Below the pieces are notes generated by a model. It saw nothing but the letters and a program-made list of their open reading frames with translations. It was not told the origin of the DNA and did not search any database. This document shows, piece after piece, positions 1 through 6,067 of a stretch of 10,791 nucleotides of DNA. The DNA lies in assembly GCA_005790965.1 (NCBI GenBank), contig SXTL01000085.1, forward strand, positions 1 through 10,791, given 5' to 3'. Each line of letters begins with the position of its first letter. The stretch's first letter is position 1. A program made the translations under genes and the position numbers. Source of the DNA: Burkholderiales bacterium. Its GTDB lineage: Bacteria; Pseudomonadota; Gammaproteobacteria; Burkholderiales; Thiobacillaceae.

Positions 1-1130
1 CGGATGCCTTGGTAAAACAAATCGGTTTCCAAATAAATCTGGCCGTCGGTGATGGAAATCACGTTCGTGGGGATATAAGCCGAAACGTCACCCGCCTGGG
101 TATCAATGATCGGAAGAGCCGTGAGCGATCCTCCTCCTTTTGTTCTCCCTTTGAGTGAAGCAGGCAAATCGTTCATGCCAGCGATGATGTCGTCGTTGTA
201 GTTGAGCTTGCAAGCACGCTCGAGGAGGCGACTGTGCAGGTAGAATACATCGCCCGGATAAGCCTCACGCCCTGGGGGGCGACGCAATAAGAGCGAAACC
301 TCACGGTAGGCCACCGCCTGTTTCGACAAATCATCATAAATAATGAGTGCGGGGCGACCCGTATCGCGGAAATACTCACCAACAGCCGCACCAGCCATAG
401 GAGCATAGAATTGGAGTGGAGCAGGGTCAGAAGCAAAGGCTGCTACGATCACTGTGTAGGCAAGTGCTCCTTTTTCCTCCAAAATCTTGGCGATTTGCGC
501 CACATTCGAAGCTTTTTGTCCGACGGCAACATAGATGCAAAACACAGGCTTTCCAGCATCATAGAATTCCTTCTGGTTGATGATGGTGTCGATGGCAATC
601 GCCGTTTTGCCCGTTTGTCTGTCGCCAATAATGAGCTCGCGCTGACCGCGACCCACCGGAACCATCGCGTCGACCGACTTGAGACCGGTCTGCATCGGTT
701 GCGCCACCGATTGGCGTGCAATCACGCCCGGCGCCACCTTTTCAACCGGTGCCGTTTCGTTTGTCTCGACCGGACCTTTGCCATCAACCGCTTGGCCCAG
801 GGCATTGACCACGCGACCGATCAGGGCCGGGCCCACCGGCACCTCTAGGATGCGGCCCGTGCATTTGACGGTATCGCCCTCGGAGATGTGCTCGTACTCG
901 CCTAGCACCACCGCGCCGACCGAGTCACGCTCCAAGTTCAGGGCCATACCAAAGGTGTTGCCCGGGAATTCGAGCATCTCGCCCTGCATCACCTCGGCAA
1001 GGCCATGAATACGCACGATGCCATCCGTCACCGACACCACGGTACCTTGGGTACGCAGTTCGGAACCGGTCTCCATGTTCTGGATTCGATTCTTGATCAG
1101 TGCACTGATTTCAGAGGGGTTAAGTTGCAT
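1..1130 (-). CDS. atpA: F1Fo ATP synthase subunit alpha, partial (C-terminus beyond window); apparent chimera
   Basis: Alpha subunit of the F1 catalytic head, which carries the non-catalytic nucleotide sites. The frame opens with ATG at 1128-1130, preceded by a CGGAG ribosome-binding site five bases upstream, and stays open for 376 codons to the edge; family members are about 510-525 residues. The N-terminus MQLNPSEIS is the usual proteobacterial start. Walker A GDRQTGKT is at residues 169-176 and a Walker B-like ALIIYDDL at 261-268. RRPPGREAYPGD (283-294) is typical of the family. The Arg corresponding to E. coli alpha-R373 would lie outside the window. Residues 1 to ~170 read as proteobacterial. 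Residues from ~187 on (KEFYDAGKPVFC, ASDPAPLQFYAP, FRDTGRPALI and the longer segment 307-333 ending KGGGS) read as Bacteroidota. Base composition changes at the same place. Identity as atpA is certain; whether this gene exists as one unit in a genome is not. Confidence 0.93.
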   Translation of the reverse strand, partial: MQLNPSEISALIKNRIQNMETGSELRTQGTVVSVTDGIVRIHGLAEVMQGEMLEFPGNTFGMALNLERDSVGAVVLGEYEHISEGDTVKCTGRILEVPVGPALIGRVVNALGQAVDGKGPVETNETAPVEKVAPGVIARQSVAQPMQTGLKSVDAMVPVGRGQRELIIGDRQTGKTAIAIDTIINQKEFYDAGKPVFCIYVAVGQKASNVAQIAKILEEKGALAYTVIVAAFASDPAPLQFYAPMAGAAVGEYFRDTGRPALIIYDDLSKQAVAYREVSLLLRRPPGREAYPGDVFYLHSRLLERACKLNYNDDIIAGMNDLPASLKGRTKGGGSLTALPIIDTQAGDVSAYIPTNVISITDGQIYLETDLFYQGI

Positions 1131-1198
1131 ACTGACTCCGGGTTTTCATCAATCTTTTAAGCCCGTTCGGGACCATCCACGAACCGGCAAATCCAAAT

Positions 1199-1735
1199 TC
1201 AACTCGTCATGGCTACCGCGAGATCGGCGATCTTGCCCCGTACCGAGGCATCCATCACTTCATCGCCCACGGCAATGACCACGCCACCGATTAAGGCCGC
1301 ATCCACCGAAGTGGTGACCTGAACCTTACGGCCCAAACGCGCCTCAAGGCGCGCCTGCAAGCCATCCAATTGCGCAACATCGAGCGGAAAGGCACTGGTG
1401 ATATGGGCATCCACCTCACCCGCCGCCTTGGCGCGGGCCTCCTCAAACAGGCTCGCTACCGTGGGCAACAAGGGCAAACGCTTGTTCTCGGCCAAGATCC
1501 GGACCAAGTTAGCCGCATCGGCGGACAATCGCTCACCCCCCACAGCCAAGACCAACTCCACCACGCGCGCGTCCGGTATGGCCGGGTTGTGGGCCATATC
1601 CAGCACCTGCGGGTCAGAGGCAATCCCTGCCAACAAGGCCAGAGCATCAGACCATGCCTGCCAAGACCGGCCATCGTGTGCCAGCTGGGCCACCGCTTCT
1701 GCGTACGGACGCGCTACCGTGGTCAATTCGGCCAT
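1199..1735 (-). CDS. atpH: F1Fo ATP synthase subunit delta
   Basis: Delta subunit, the part of the peripheral stalk that clamps the b subunits to the top of the F1 head. It is 178 residues long (E. coli 177). The N-terminus ELTTVARPYAEAVAQLA is the conserved alpha-subunit-binding helix region, and the C-terminal VDAALIGGVVIAVGDEVMDASVRGKI (about residues 144-169) is the most conserved part of the family. The ATG at 1733-1735 lies only two bases past the atpF stop and has a poor Shine-Dalgarno sequence (GGGAT at a long spacing), so translation is probably coupled to atpF. It is followed by a 68-base gap before atpA that contains only the atpA ribosome-binding site and a small inverted repeat. 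Nothing is unusual in length or composition. Confidence 0.95.
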   Translation of the reverse strand: MAELTTVARPYAEAVAQLAHDGRSWQAWSDALALLAGIASDPQVLDMAHNPAIPDARVVELVLAVGGERLSADAANLVRILAENKRLPLLPTVASLFEEARAKAAGEVDAHITSAFPLDVAQLDGLQARLEARLGRKVQVTTSVDAALIGGVVIAVGDEVMDASVRGKIADLAVAMTS

Positions 1736-1737
1736 GA

Positions 1738-2208
1738 TCAGATCCCGCTCTTGATCTCTTCGAGCAAGGCGCTATGGGCCTTGGCATCGACCTCGCGGCG
1801 CAGAATCTTTTCTGCACCGGCCACAACCAGTCCGGCTACCTGCTCGCGCAACTGTTCACGGGCCCGGTGCACTTCCTGCTGAATCTCGGCCTGCGCCAAG
1901 GCCAGCTGCCGCTCGCCCTCGACCTTCGCCTCTTGCTTGGACTGCTCGACCACCTCGGCGGCGCGTTTTTCGGCCAACGCGATGATTTCGGAGGCGCGCT
2001 GCTTGGCATCGTGCAAGGACTCGACTGAGCGCTTCGAAGCCAACTCCAACTCGTGCCGGCCACGATCTGCTGCCGCCAAGCCGTCTGCAATTTCCTTGCG
2101 CCGCGCCTCAAGGGCCGCCACGATGGGTGGCCACACAAAACGCATGCAGAACCACACGAAAAGAGCAAAGGTGATGGACTGGCCAATCAGGGTCATATTA
2201 ATGTTCAT
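1738..2208 (-). CDS. atpF: F1Fo ATP synthase subunit b
   Basis: Subunit b of the membrane Fo sector; a pair of b subunits forms the peripheral stalk linking subunit a to delta and alpha. It is 156 residues, the same length as E. coli AtpF. The N-terminus MNINMTLIGQSITFALFVWF is the single membrane anchor (about residues 6-27), followed by FVWPPIVAALEARRKEIADGLAAA, the start of a long charged helix. The remainder is Ala/Glu/Arg/Lys-rich heptad-like sequence consistent with the coiled-coil dimer. The ATG at 2206-2208 is preceded by purine-rich AAAGGAAGG, 36 bases after the atpE stop. An alternative ATG at codon 5 is possible but would shorten the membrane anchor. Confidence 0.95.
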   Translation of the reverse strand: MNINMTLIGQSITFALFVWFCMRFVWPPIVAALEARRKEIADGLAAADRGRHELELASKRSVESLHDAKQRASEIIALAEKRAAEVVEQSKQEAKVEGERQLALAQAEIQQEVHRAREQLREQVAGLVVAGAEKILRREVDAKAHSALLEEIKSGI

Positions 2209-2244
2209 ACCCCAAGCCTTCCTTTCTGCGTGTCAGGCGATAAC

Positions 2245-2484
2245 TTAGGCCGCAACCGCGAACAGGACATACATGGCCAGACCGACAGCAATCATCGGCA
2301 CGGCGTCGACCAGACCCATGACGATAAAGAACTGGGTGCGCAGCATCGGGATCAGCTCCGGCTGACGCGCAGCGCCTTCCAGGAAACGGCCGCCGAGAAT
2401 GCCGATACCAACAGCGGCACCGAGTGCGCCCAGACCCATCATGATGGCGCCGGCGATGAAGAGCGTAGCTTGAACTTCGGTCAT
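2245..2484 (-). CDS. atpE: F1Fo ATP synthase subunit c
   Basis: Subunit c, the 79-residue hairpin proteolipid that forms the rotating Fo ring (E. coli 79 residues). Helix 1 is glycine-rich (GLGALGAAVGIGILGG, about residues 17-32). The polar loop ARQPEL (39-44) contacts gamma and epsilon. Helix 2 carries the ion-binding carboxylate Asp60 in GLVDAVPMI, equivalent to E. coli Asp61. An aspartate here without a Gln/Glu/Thr sodium-binding set in helix 1 argues for proton rather than sodium coupling. The start at 2482-2484 has a good AGGAG site seven bases upstream. It lies 37 bases after atpB and 36 before atpF, as expected for a highly translated cistron with its own initiation region. Confidence 0.97.
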   Translation of the reverse strand: MTEVQATLFIAGAIMMGLGALGAAVGIGILGGRFLEGAARQPELIPMLRTQFFIVMGLVDAVPMIAVGLAMYVLFAVAA

Positions 2485-2521
2485 TTGTTACTCCTGTTTC
2501 AACAAGTCAAAGAGGGATTAA

Positions 2522-3364
2522 TTAGTGGTGTTCCTGATGCGCCATGTCCATATAAACAATGGTCAGGGTCATGAAAATGAAGGCTTGCAGGGTAATGATC
2601 AGAATGTGGAACACGGCCCACGCCCATTGCAGCACCCCACCGGTCAAGGCCAGTACGGCACCGCCGGAGAACATCAGGGCGATGAGGATAAAGATCATCT
2701 CACCAGCATACATATTGCCGAACAACCGCAGCGCCAGGGAAACCGGCTTGGCAATCAGGTTCACACCTTCGAGCAGAAGATTGGCCGGCAGGCCCCATTT
2801 GCCGAAGGGTTGCAGCGTGAGTTCGCCAACAAAGCCGCCGACGCCTTTCATCTTGATGCTGTAGTACAGCACTAGGAAAAAGACCGCCAGAGACATCCCG
2901 AAAGTGGCATTGGGGTCGGTGGTCGCAACCACCTTCATGTAGGGAAGACCCAGCATCGTCGCCAAGCCCGGGATCCAGTCGATCGGTAAGAGGTCCATCA
3001 GGTTCATCAGGAAGATCCAGATGAAGATGGTCAAGGCCAGCGGCGCGACCATATTGTTGCGTGCGGTAAAAGAACCGCGCACGGCACCGTCAATAAATTC
3101 AACGATCCACTCGACGAAATTTTGCATGCCGCCGGGAACCCCGGCCTTGGCGCTCTTGGCTACACCATGAAACAGAAACAGAAACAGCGCGCCCAACAGG
3201 ATGGAAAACCCCATGGTGTCGAGGTTGATGGCCATGAAGCCCATGTCCTTGGCTTCCTGGACGCTGTGGGCCAGGCCCCAGCTACCGTCGGCGTGCTGAC
3301 CAAAGGTCAGGTTCTGCAGGTGATGCTTGATGTACTCCGCCGAGCTATGCGCTTCCGATGACAT
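2522..3364 (-). CDS. atpB: F1Fo ATP synthase subunit a
   Basis: Subunit a of Fo, the stator membrane protein that forms the proton half-channels against the c-ring. It is 280 residues (E. coli 271). The N-terminus EYIKHHLQNLTFGQHADGSWG resembles gammaproteobacterial and Acidithiobacillia subunit a and differs from the usual betaproteobacterial form. Several hydrophobic segments are visible, at about 53-70, 107-125, 155-172, 220-245 and 248-272. The essential arginine is R213 in LALRLFGNMYAGE (E. coli R210), and Q260 in LQAFIFM matches the conserved Gln of the last helix. The ATG at 3362-3364 has AGGAAG seven bases upstream and starts 16 bases after atpI. Confidence 0.96.
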   Translation of the reverse strand: MSSEAHSSAEYIKHHLQNLTFGQHADGSWGLAHSVQEAKDMGFMAINLDTMGFSILLGALFLFLFHGVAKSAKAGVPGGMQNFVEWIVEFIDGAVRGSFTARNNMVAPLALTIFIWIFLMNLMDLLPIDWIPGLATMLGLPYMKVVATTDPNATFGMSLAVFFLVLYYSIKMKGVGGFVGELTLQPFGKWGLPANLLLEGVNLIAKPVSLALRLFGNMYAGEMIFILIALMFSGGAVLALTGGVLQWAWAVFHILIITLQAFIFMTLTIVYMDMAHQEHH

Positions 3365-3380
3365 TGGTCTATCTTCCTAC

Positions 3381-3746
3381 TCACGCCTTATTACGCCAGA
3401 CCAAAGCCGCTACGAGCCAGCCGATCTGTCCGGTTATAAATCCTGCCAGCAGGGTTAGCGCATTGAGCTGCAACCACAGCGCCCCGCCCAACAGTACTAC
3501 AAGTCCCACATACCGCTCTATCATCGAGCGATAAAAAAACCGCATATGTCGCCCCGGGTCGCTTGTCATTACCCGACGCCCCTGATGCCAGCGCCAGACC
3601 AGCAAGGCCGAATTAGCCAAAGCAATTAGCGCCCCGACAAACCATCCCATGGCCTGTGTTTCGTGCCCCAGAAGCGCCAAAACCAACGCACCCGCCAGCA
3701 CCACACCAGACTGAATAACCAGCCCCCAAGTAAAGCTTGCTGTCAT
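3381..3746 (-). CDS. atpI: ATP synthase subunit I (AtpI), assembly-assisting membrane protein
   Basis: Small membrane protein encoded first in the atp operon; in the family it is linked to c-ring assembly and is usually dispensable. It is 121 residues, close to E. coli AtpI (126). Four hydrophobic segments are visible at about 6-26, 32-50, 79-96 and 97-116. They are separated by a basic loop (WRWHQGRR, about 51-58) and the family-like motif FYRSMIERYVGL (70-81). The ATG at 3744-3746 has GAAGG seven bases upstream. Identification rests on topology, this motif and position ahead of atpB, since the family is weakly conserved. Confidence 0.88.
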   Translation of the reverse strand: MTASFTWGLVIQSGVVLAGALVLALLGHETQAMGWFVGALIALANSALLVWRWHQGRRVMTSDPGRHMRFFYRSMIERYVGLVVLLGGALWLQLNALTLLAGFITGQIGWLVAALVWRNKA

Positions 3747-3758
3747 TCAATGGCCTTC

Positions 3759-3804
3759 ATTCTACAGAATTCAGGACTTCAGAGCAATCATTAGTTTTTC
3801 TTAT
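3759..3804 (-). promoter_or_regulatory. Candidate sigma70-type promoter for the atp operon
   Basis: On the minus strand, TTGCTC (3782-3787) and TAGAAT (3759-3764) are 17 bases apart, matching 3/6 and 5/6 of the -35 and -10 consensus. The stretch just upstream (3788-3804) is A-rich with a run of five A, like an UP element, which is notable in a G+C-rich genome. The predicted transcript start near 3752 lies only about six bases before the atpI ATG and would exclude the atpI ribosome-binding site (3754-3758). Either the promoter is wrong or the message is nearly leaderless. Assigned by eye only. Confidence 0.38.
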
Positions 3805-3810
3805 GAGCGG

Positions 3811-3824
3811 GGCCCAACAGGGCC
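3811..3824. repeat. Inverted repeat just after parB
   Basis: GGCCC and GGGCC flank a four-base loop, starting eight bases past the parB stop codon. On the parB transcript it would form a five-base-pair GC hairpin, with two more pairs possible across a bulge. It is followed by an A-rich rather than U-rich stretch, so it is not a standard intrinsic terminator. It might attenuate or stabilise the parB mRNA end. No terminator with a U-tract was found between parB and atpI, so readthrough into atpI is possible. Confidence 0.35.
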
Positions 3825-3832
3825 GCACAACC

Positions 3833-4666
3833 CTACGCCATCCGCGCCAGCAAGCCATCTAACTGTTCCAGATCATCAAAATAGAAGATGACTCGGCCGG
3901 CCCCTTTGCGATTGGCTGAGACTTGCACCGTTGTGGCAAAACGCTCTGCCAACTCTTCTTCGAGCCGCACGACATCGCGATCTTTCTGGCGTGGCTCAGC
4001 CGGTGGCGCCAGCATCCGCGCCGCCAGTTTTTCGGCCTCGCGCGTCGACAAACCGCGGCGGGCGATCTCATGCGCCGCATCGGTCTGATCGGCCGCCTTG
4101 AGCGGCAACAAGGCCCGCGCATGACCCATATCAATGCGGCCATCCATCAGCATGGCCTGCACCGGGCGACTCAACTGCAACAAACGCAAGAGATTGGAAA
4201 CCGCGGGGCGCGAACGACTGACCGATTCGGCGGCCATTTGATGCGTCATGCCAAATTCCTGAATCAGCCGTTGCAAGCCCAGGGCCTCCTCCAAGGGATT
4301 CAGGTCCTCGCGCTGGATATTTTCGACCAAGGCCATCTTCAGCGCGGCCTCGTCCGGTACATTGCGAACCAATACCGGTACCTCTTTCAGGCCCGCCAAC
4401 TGGCTGGCTCGCCAACGGCGTTCGCCCGCAATAATCTCGTAGTTTCCCGTCGGGAGTCCGCGCGCCAGAATTGGCTGCATCAAGCCTTGGCTTTTTATCG
4501 ACTCCGCGAGCTCCGCCAGATGGGTCTCATCCATATGGGTACGCGGCTGGTACTTGCCCGGAACGAGTTGATCGAGACGCAGCGAGAGTAAGCGCTCACC
4601 TTCGGTGCTGTCATTGTCTGAAAGAAGGGCATCCAAACCGCGCCCCAAGCCTTTGAGTTTAGCCAT
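3833..4666 (-). CDS. parB: Chromosome-partitioning protein ParB (Spo0J family)
   Basis: CTP-dependent DNA clamp that loads at parS sites near the origin and works with ParA to segregate replicated chromosomes. It is 277 residues from the ATG at 4664-4666. The start MAKLKGLGRGLDALL is the standard N-terminal ParA-contact segment, and AGGGAG lies upstream, so the longer reading to 4882 is not used. Domains in order: ParB/Srx N-domain with the CTP-binding motif GERRWRA (81-87) and ENIQRED (115-121); helix-turn-helix parS-binding region (about 139-162, with SRSRPAVSNLLRLL); linker; C-terminal dimerisation segment with RVIFYFDDLEQLDGLL (258-273). It overlaps the parA end by eight bases, implying coupled translation. 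A matching parS lies 3.5 kb upstream at 8126-8141. Confidence 0.96.
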   Translation of the reverse strand: MAKLKGLGRGLDALLSDNDSTEGERLLSLRLDQLVPGKYQPRTHMDETHLAELAESIKSQGLMQPILARGLPTGNYEIIAGERRWRASQLAGLKEVPVLVRNVPDEAALKMALVENIQREDLNPLEEALGLQRLIQEFGMTHQMAAESVSRSRPAVSNLLRLLQLSRPVQAMLMDGRIDMGHARALLPLKAADQTDAAHEIARRGLSTREAEKLAARMLAPPAEPRQKDRDVVRLEEELAERFATTVQVSANRKGAGRVIFYFDDLEQLDGLLARMA

Positions 4667-5435
4667 GCCGGCTCCCTGTATGGCGGCGCAGGTGCTCCTG
4701 CGCCAGTTGCAGATAGGCTTGCGCCCCTTTTGAATGACGATCGTAGGCCATGACAGACAGGCCGTGACTGGGTGCTTCTGCCAGCCGCACATTGCGCGGG
4801 ATAACAGCGTCGTACACCTTGTCACCAAAATGCCGTTTGAGTTGCTCGGAGACCTGCTGCGCCAGCAGATTGCGCGGGTCATACATAGCGCGCACCAGCC
4901 CCGTAATTTCGATGCCCGGGTTAAGCCGGCCCTTGATCAGTCGCACGGTATTGACCAGATCAGAGAGGCCCTCCAGAGCAAAATACTCGCATTGCATGGG
5001 AATAATCACCCCATCGGCGGCCGTCAAGGCATTAATTGTCAGCAAATTCAGGGCGGGCGGGCAGTCGATCAACATATAGTCATATTCCTGCCGCGCTTGA
5101 TTCAACGCGCTCTGCAAGCGGAATTCACGCCGATCTTCATCAACTAACTCCACCTCGGCGCCGGCCAACTCCCGATTGGCGGGCAAGACATCGTAGCCGT
5201 TGCTGGTGGTAACCCGCGACTCCGCAAGGCTCGCTTGACCCAACAAAACCTGATACACCGACCGCGCCAGATGTTGCTTGGCAACCCCGCTGCCCATGGT
5301 GGCGTTACCCTGCGGGTCGAGATCGACCAGCAAGACGCGCTGGCCCAACTGCGCCAGCCCGGCGGCCATATTCACCGTGGTCGTGGTCTTGCCCACGCCC
5401 CCCTTCTGATTGGTAATTGCCAAGATTTGTGCCAT
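4659..5435 (-). CDS. parA: Chromosome-partitioning ATPase ParA (Soj family)
   Basis: Nucleoid-bound ATPase whose gradient moves ParB-parS complexes. It is 258 residues from the ATG at 5433-5435, which has GGAGG five bases upstream. A TTG one codon earlier is also in frame but is less likely. The deviant Walker A motif KGGVGKTT is at residues 11-18 with the signature lysine K11, followed by VLLVDLDPQGN (34-44) and Walker B YMLIDCPP (120-127). IPRNVRLAEAPSHG (212-225) is typical of chromosomal Soj/ParA proteins. There is no N-terminal helix-turn-helix, so it is the short chromosomal type and not a plasmid type Ia repressor. The rsmG stop TGA shares one base with the start codon. Confidence 0.96.
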   Translation of the reverse strand: MAQILAITNQKGGVGKTTTTVNMAAGLAQLGQRVLLVDLDPQGNATMGSGVAKQHLARSVYQVLLGQASLAESRVTTSNGYDVLPANRELAGAEVELVDEDRREFRLQSALNQARQEYDYMLIDCPPALNLLTINALTAADGVIIPMQCEYFALEGLSDLVNTVRLIKGRLNPGIEITGLVRAMYDPRNLLAQQVSEQLKRHFGDKVYDAVIPRNVRLAEAPSHGLSVMAYDRHSKGAQAYLQLAQEHLRRHTGSRHG

Positions 5436-6067
5436 CAAACCTCCACTGGCCGTGGCCGCAAGATGAGGAGACGACGCTGCGCCTCCAGCCCGGGAACGCT
5501 TAACTCAATCTCTTCACCCACAACCGCCTCCTGGAGTCTTGTGACTTCTTCATACGGATACACACCTTTCATCGCCAGCCAGCAACCGTCCTCGGATAGC
5601 AGATGCCGCGTCAAACAAACCAAGCCGTTTAAATCGGCAAAGGCGCGGGCGGTAATTTGCGCAAACGGGCCGGTCTGCAAAGCTTCAACCCGGCCATGGA
5701 TTACCGTCACCCGGGCGGCCAAGCCCAGCTCAATGGCGGCCTGCTGCATAAAGGCCGCCTTCTTCTGACTGGCATCAATCAGTGTCACCCTGAGGTCGGG
5801 CCGTGCCAACGCCAATGGAATGCCCGGCAATCCGGCGCCGCTCCCAACATCCAAAAGGGGGCCGGGGCCAACATACGGCAACAGGGCCAAGCTATCAAGG
5901 AGGTGGTGGGTCAATTGCCGCTCAGGCTCCGTAATGGCCGTCAGATTGTAGGTCTTGTTCCATTTTTGCAGCAGGGCCAGATAGGCCAGCAACTGAGTCC
6001 GGGCGGCAAGCGGCAGATCGAGATGCAACGCGCTCAGACCCGCCTTGAGAGACTGATCCAGGTTCAT
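5435..6067 (-). CDS. rsmG: 16S rRNA (guanine527-N7)-methyltransferase RsmG
   Basis: Cytosolic SAM-dependent methyltransferase that adds the m7G at position 527 of 16S rRNA. In other bacteria, loss of this mark gives low-level streptomycin resistance. It is 210 residues (E. coli 207). Visible landmarks are KWNKTYNLTAI (35-45), HLLDSLALLP (55-64), the SAM-binding loop LLDVGSGAGLPGIPLA (71-86), VTLIDASQKKAAF (94-106) and ITARAFADL (138-146), all in the order expected for the GidB family. The ATG overlaps the mnmG stop as ATGA (6064-6067), and the gene ends in a one-base overlap with parA, so it is embedded in the mnmG-parB operon. Confidence 0.96.
   Translation of the reverse strand: MNLDQSLKAGLSALHLDLPLAARTQLLAYLALLQKWNKTYNLTAITEPERQLTHHLLDSLALLPYVGPGPLLDVGSGAGLPGIPLALARPDLRVTLIDASQKKAAFMQQAAIELGLAARVTVIHGRVEALQTGPFAQITARAFADLNGLVCLTRHLLSEDGCWLAMKGVYPYEEVTRLQEAVVGEEIELSVPGLEAQRRLLILRPRPVEV

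Noticed and set aside
411..848. 145-codon plus-strand open frame opposite atpA
   Set aside because: It is a shadow of the alpha subunit frame, which is open and conserved through the whole interval.
1..1130. Frameshifted or pseudogene atpA
   Set aside because: The frame translates without a stop for 376 codons through both halves; the problem is mixed ancestry and not a broken frame.
1131..1198. Small CCCG-TT-CGGG inverted repeat between atpH and atpA as a terminator
   Set aside because: The stem is only four pairs with a two-base loop and no U-tract; termination here would cut the atp operon.
3923..4591. 222-codon plus-strand open frame opposite parB
   Set aside because: It is antisense to a clearly real gene, has no recognisable domain, and is the kind of shadow frame expected in G+C-rich DNA.
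4667..4882. N-terminal extension of parB upstream of 4666
   Set aside because: The extension lies wholly inside parA, has no family resemblance, and the ATG at 4664-4666 has a good ribosome-binding site and gives the standard MAKLKGLGRGL start.
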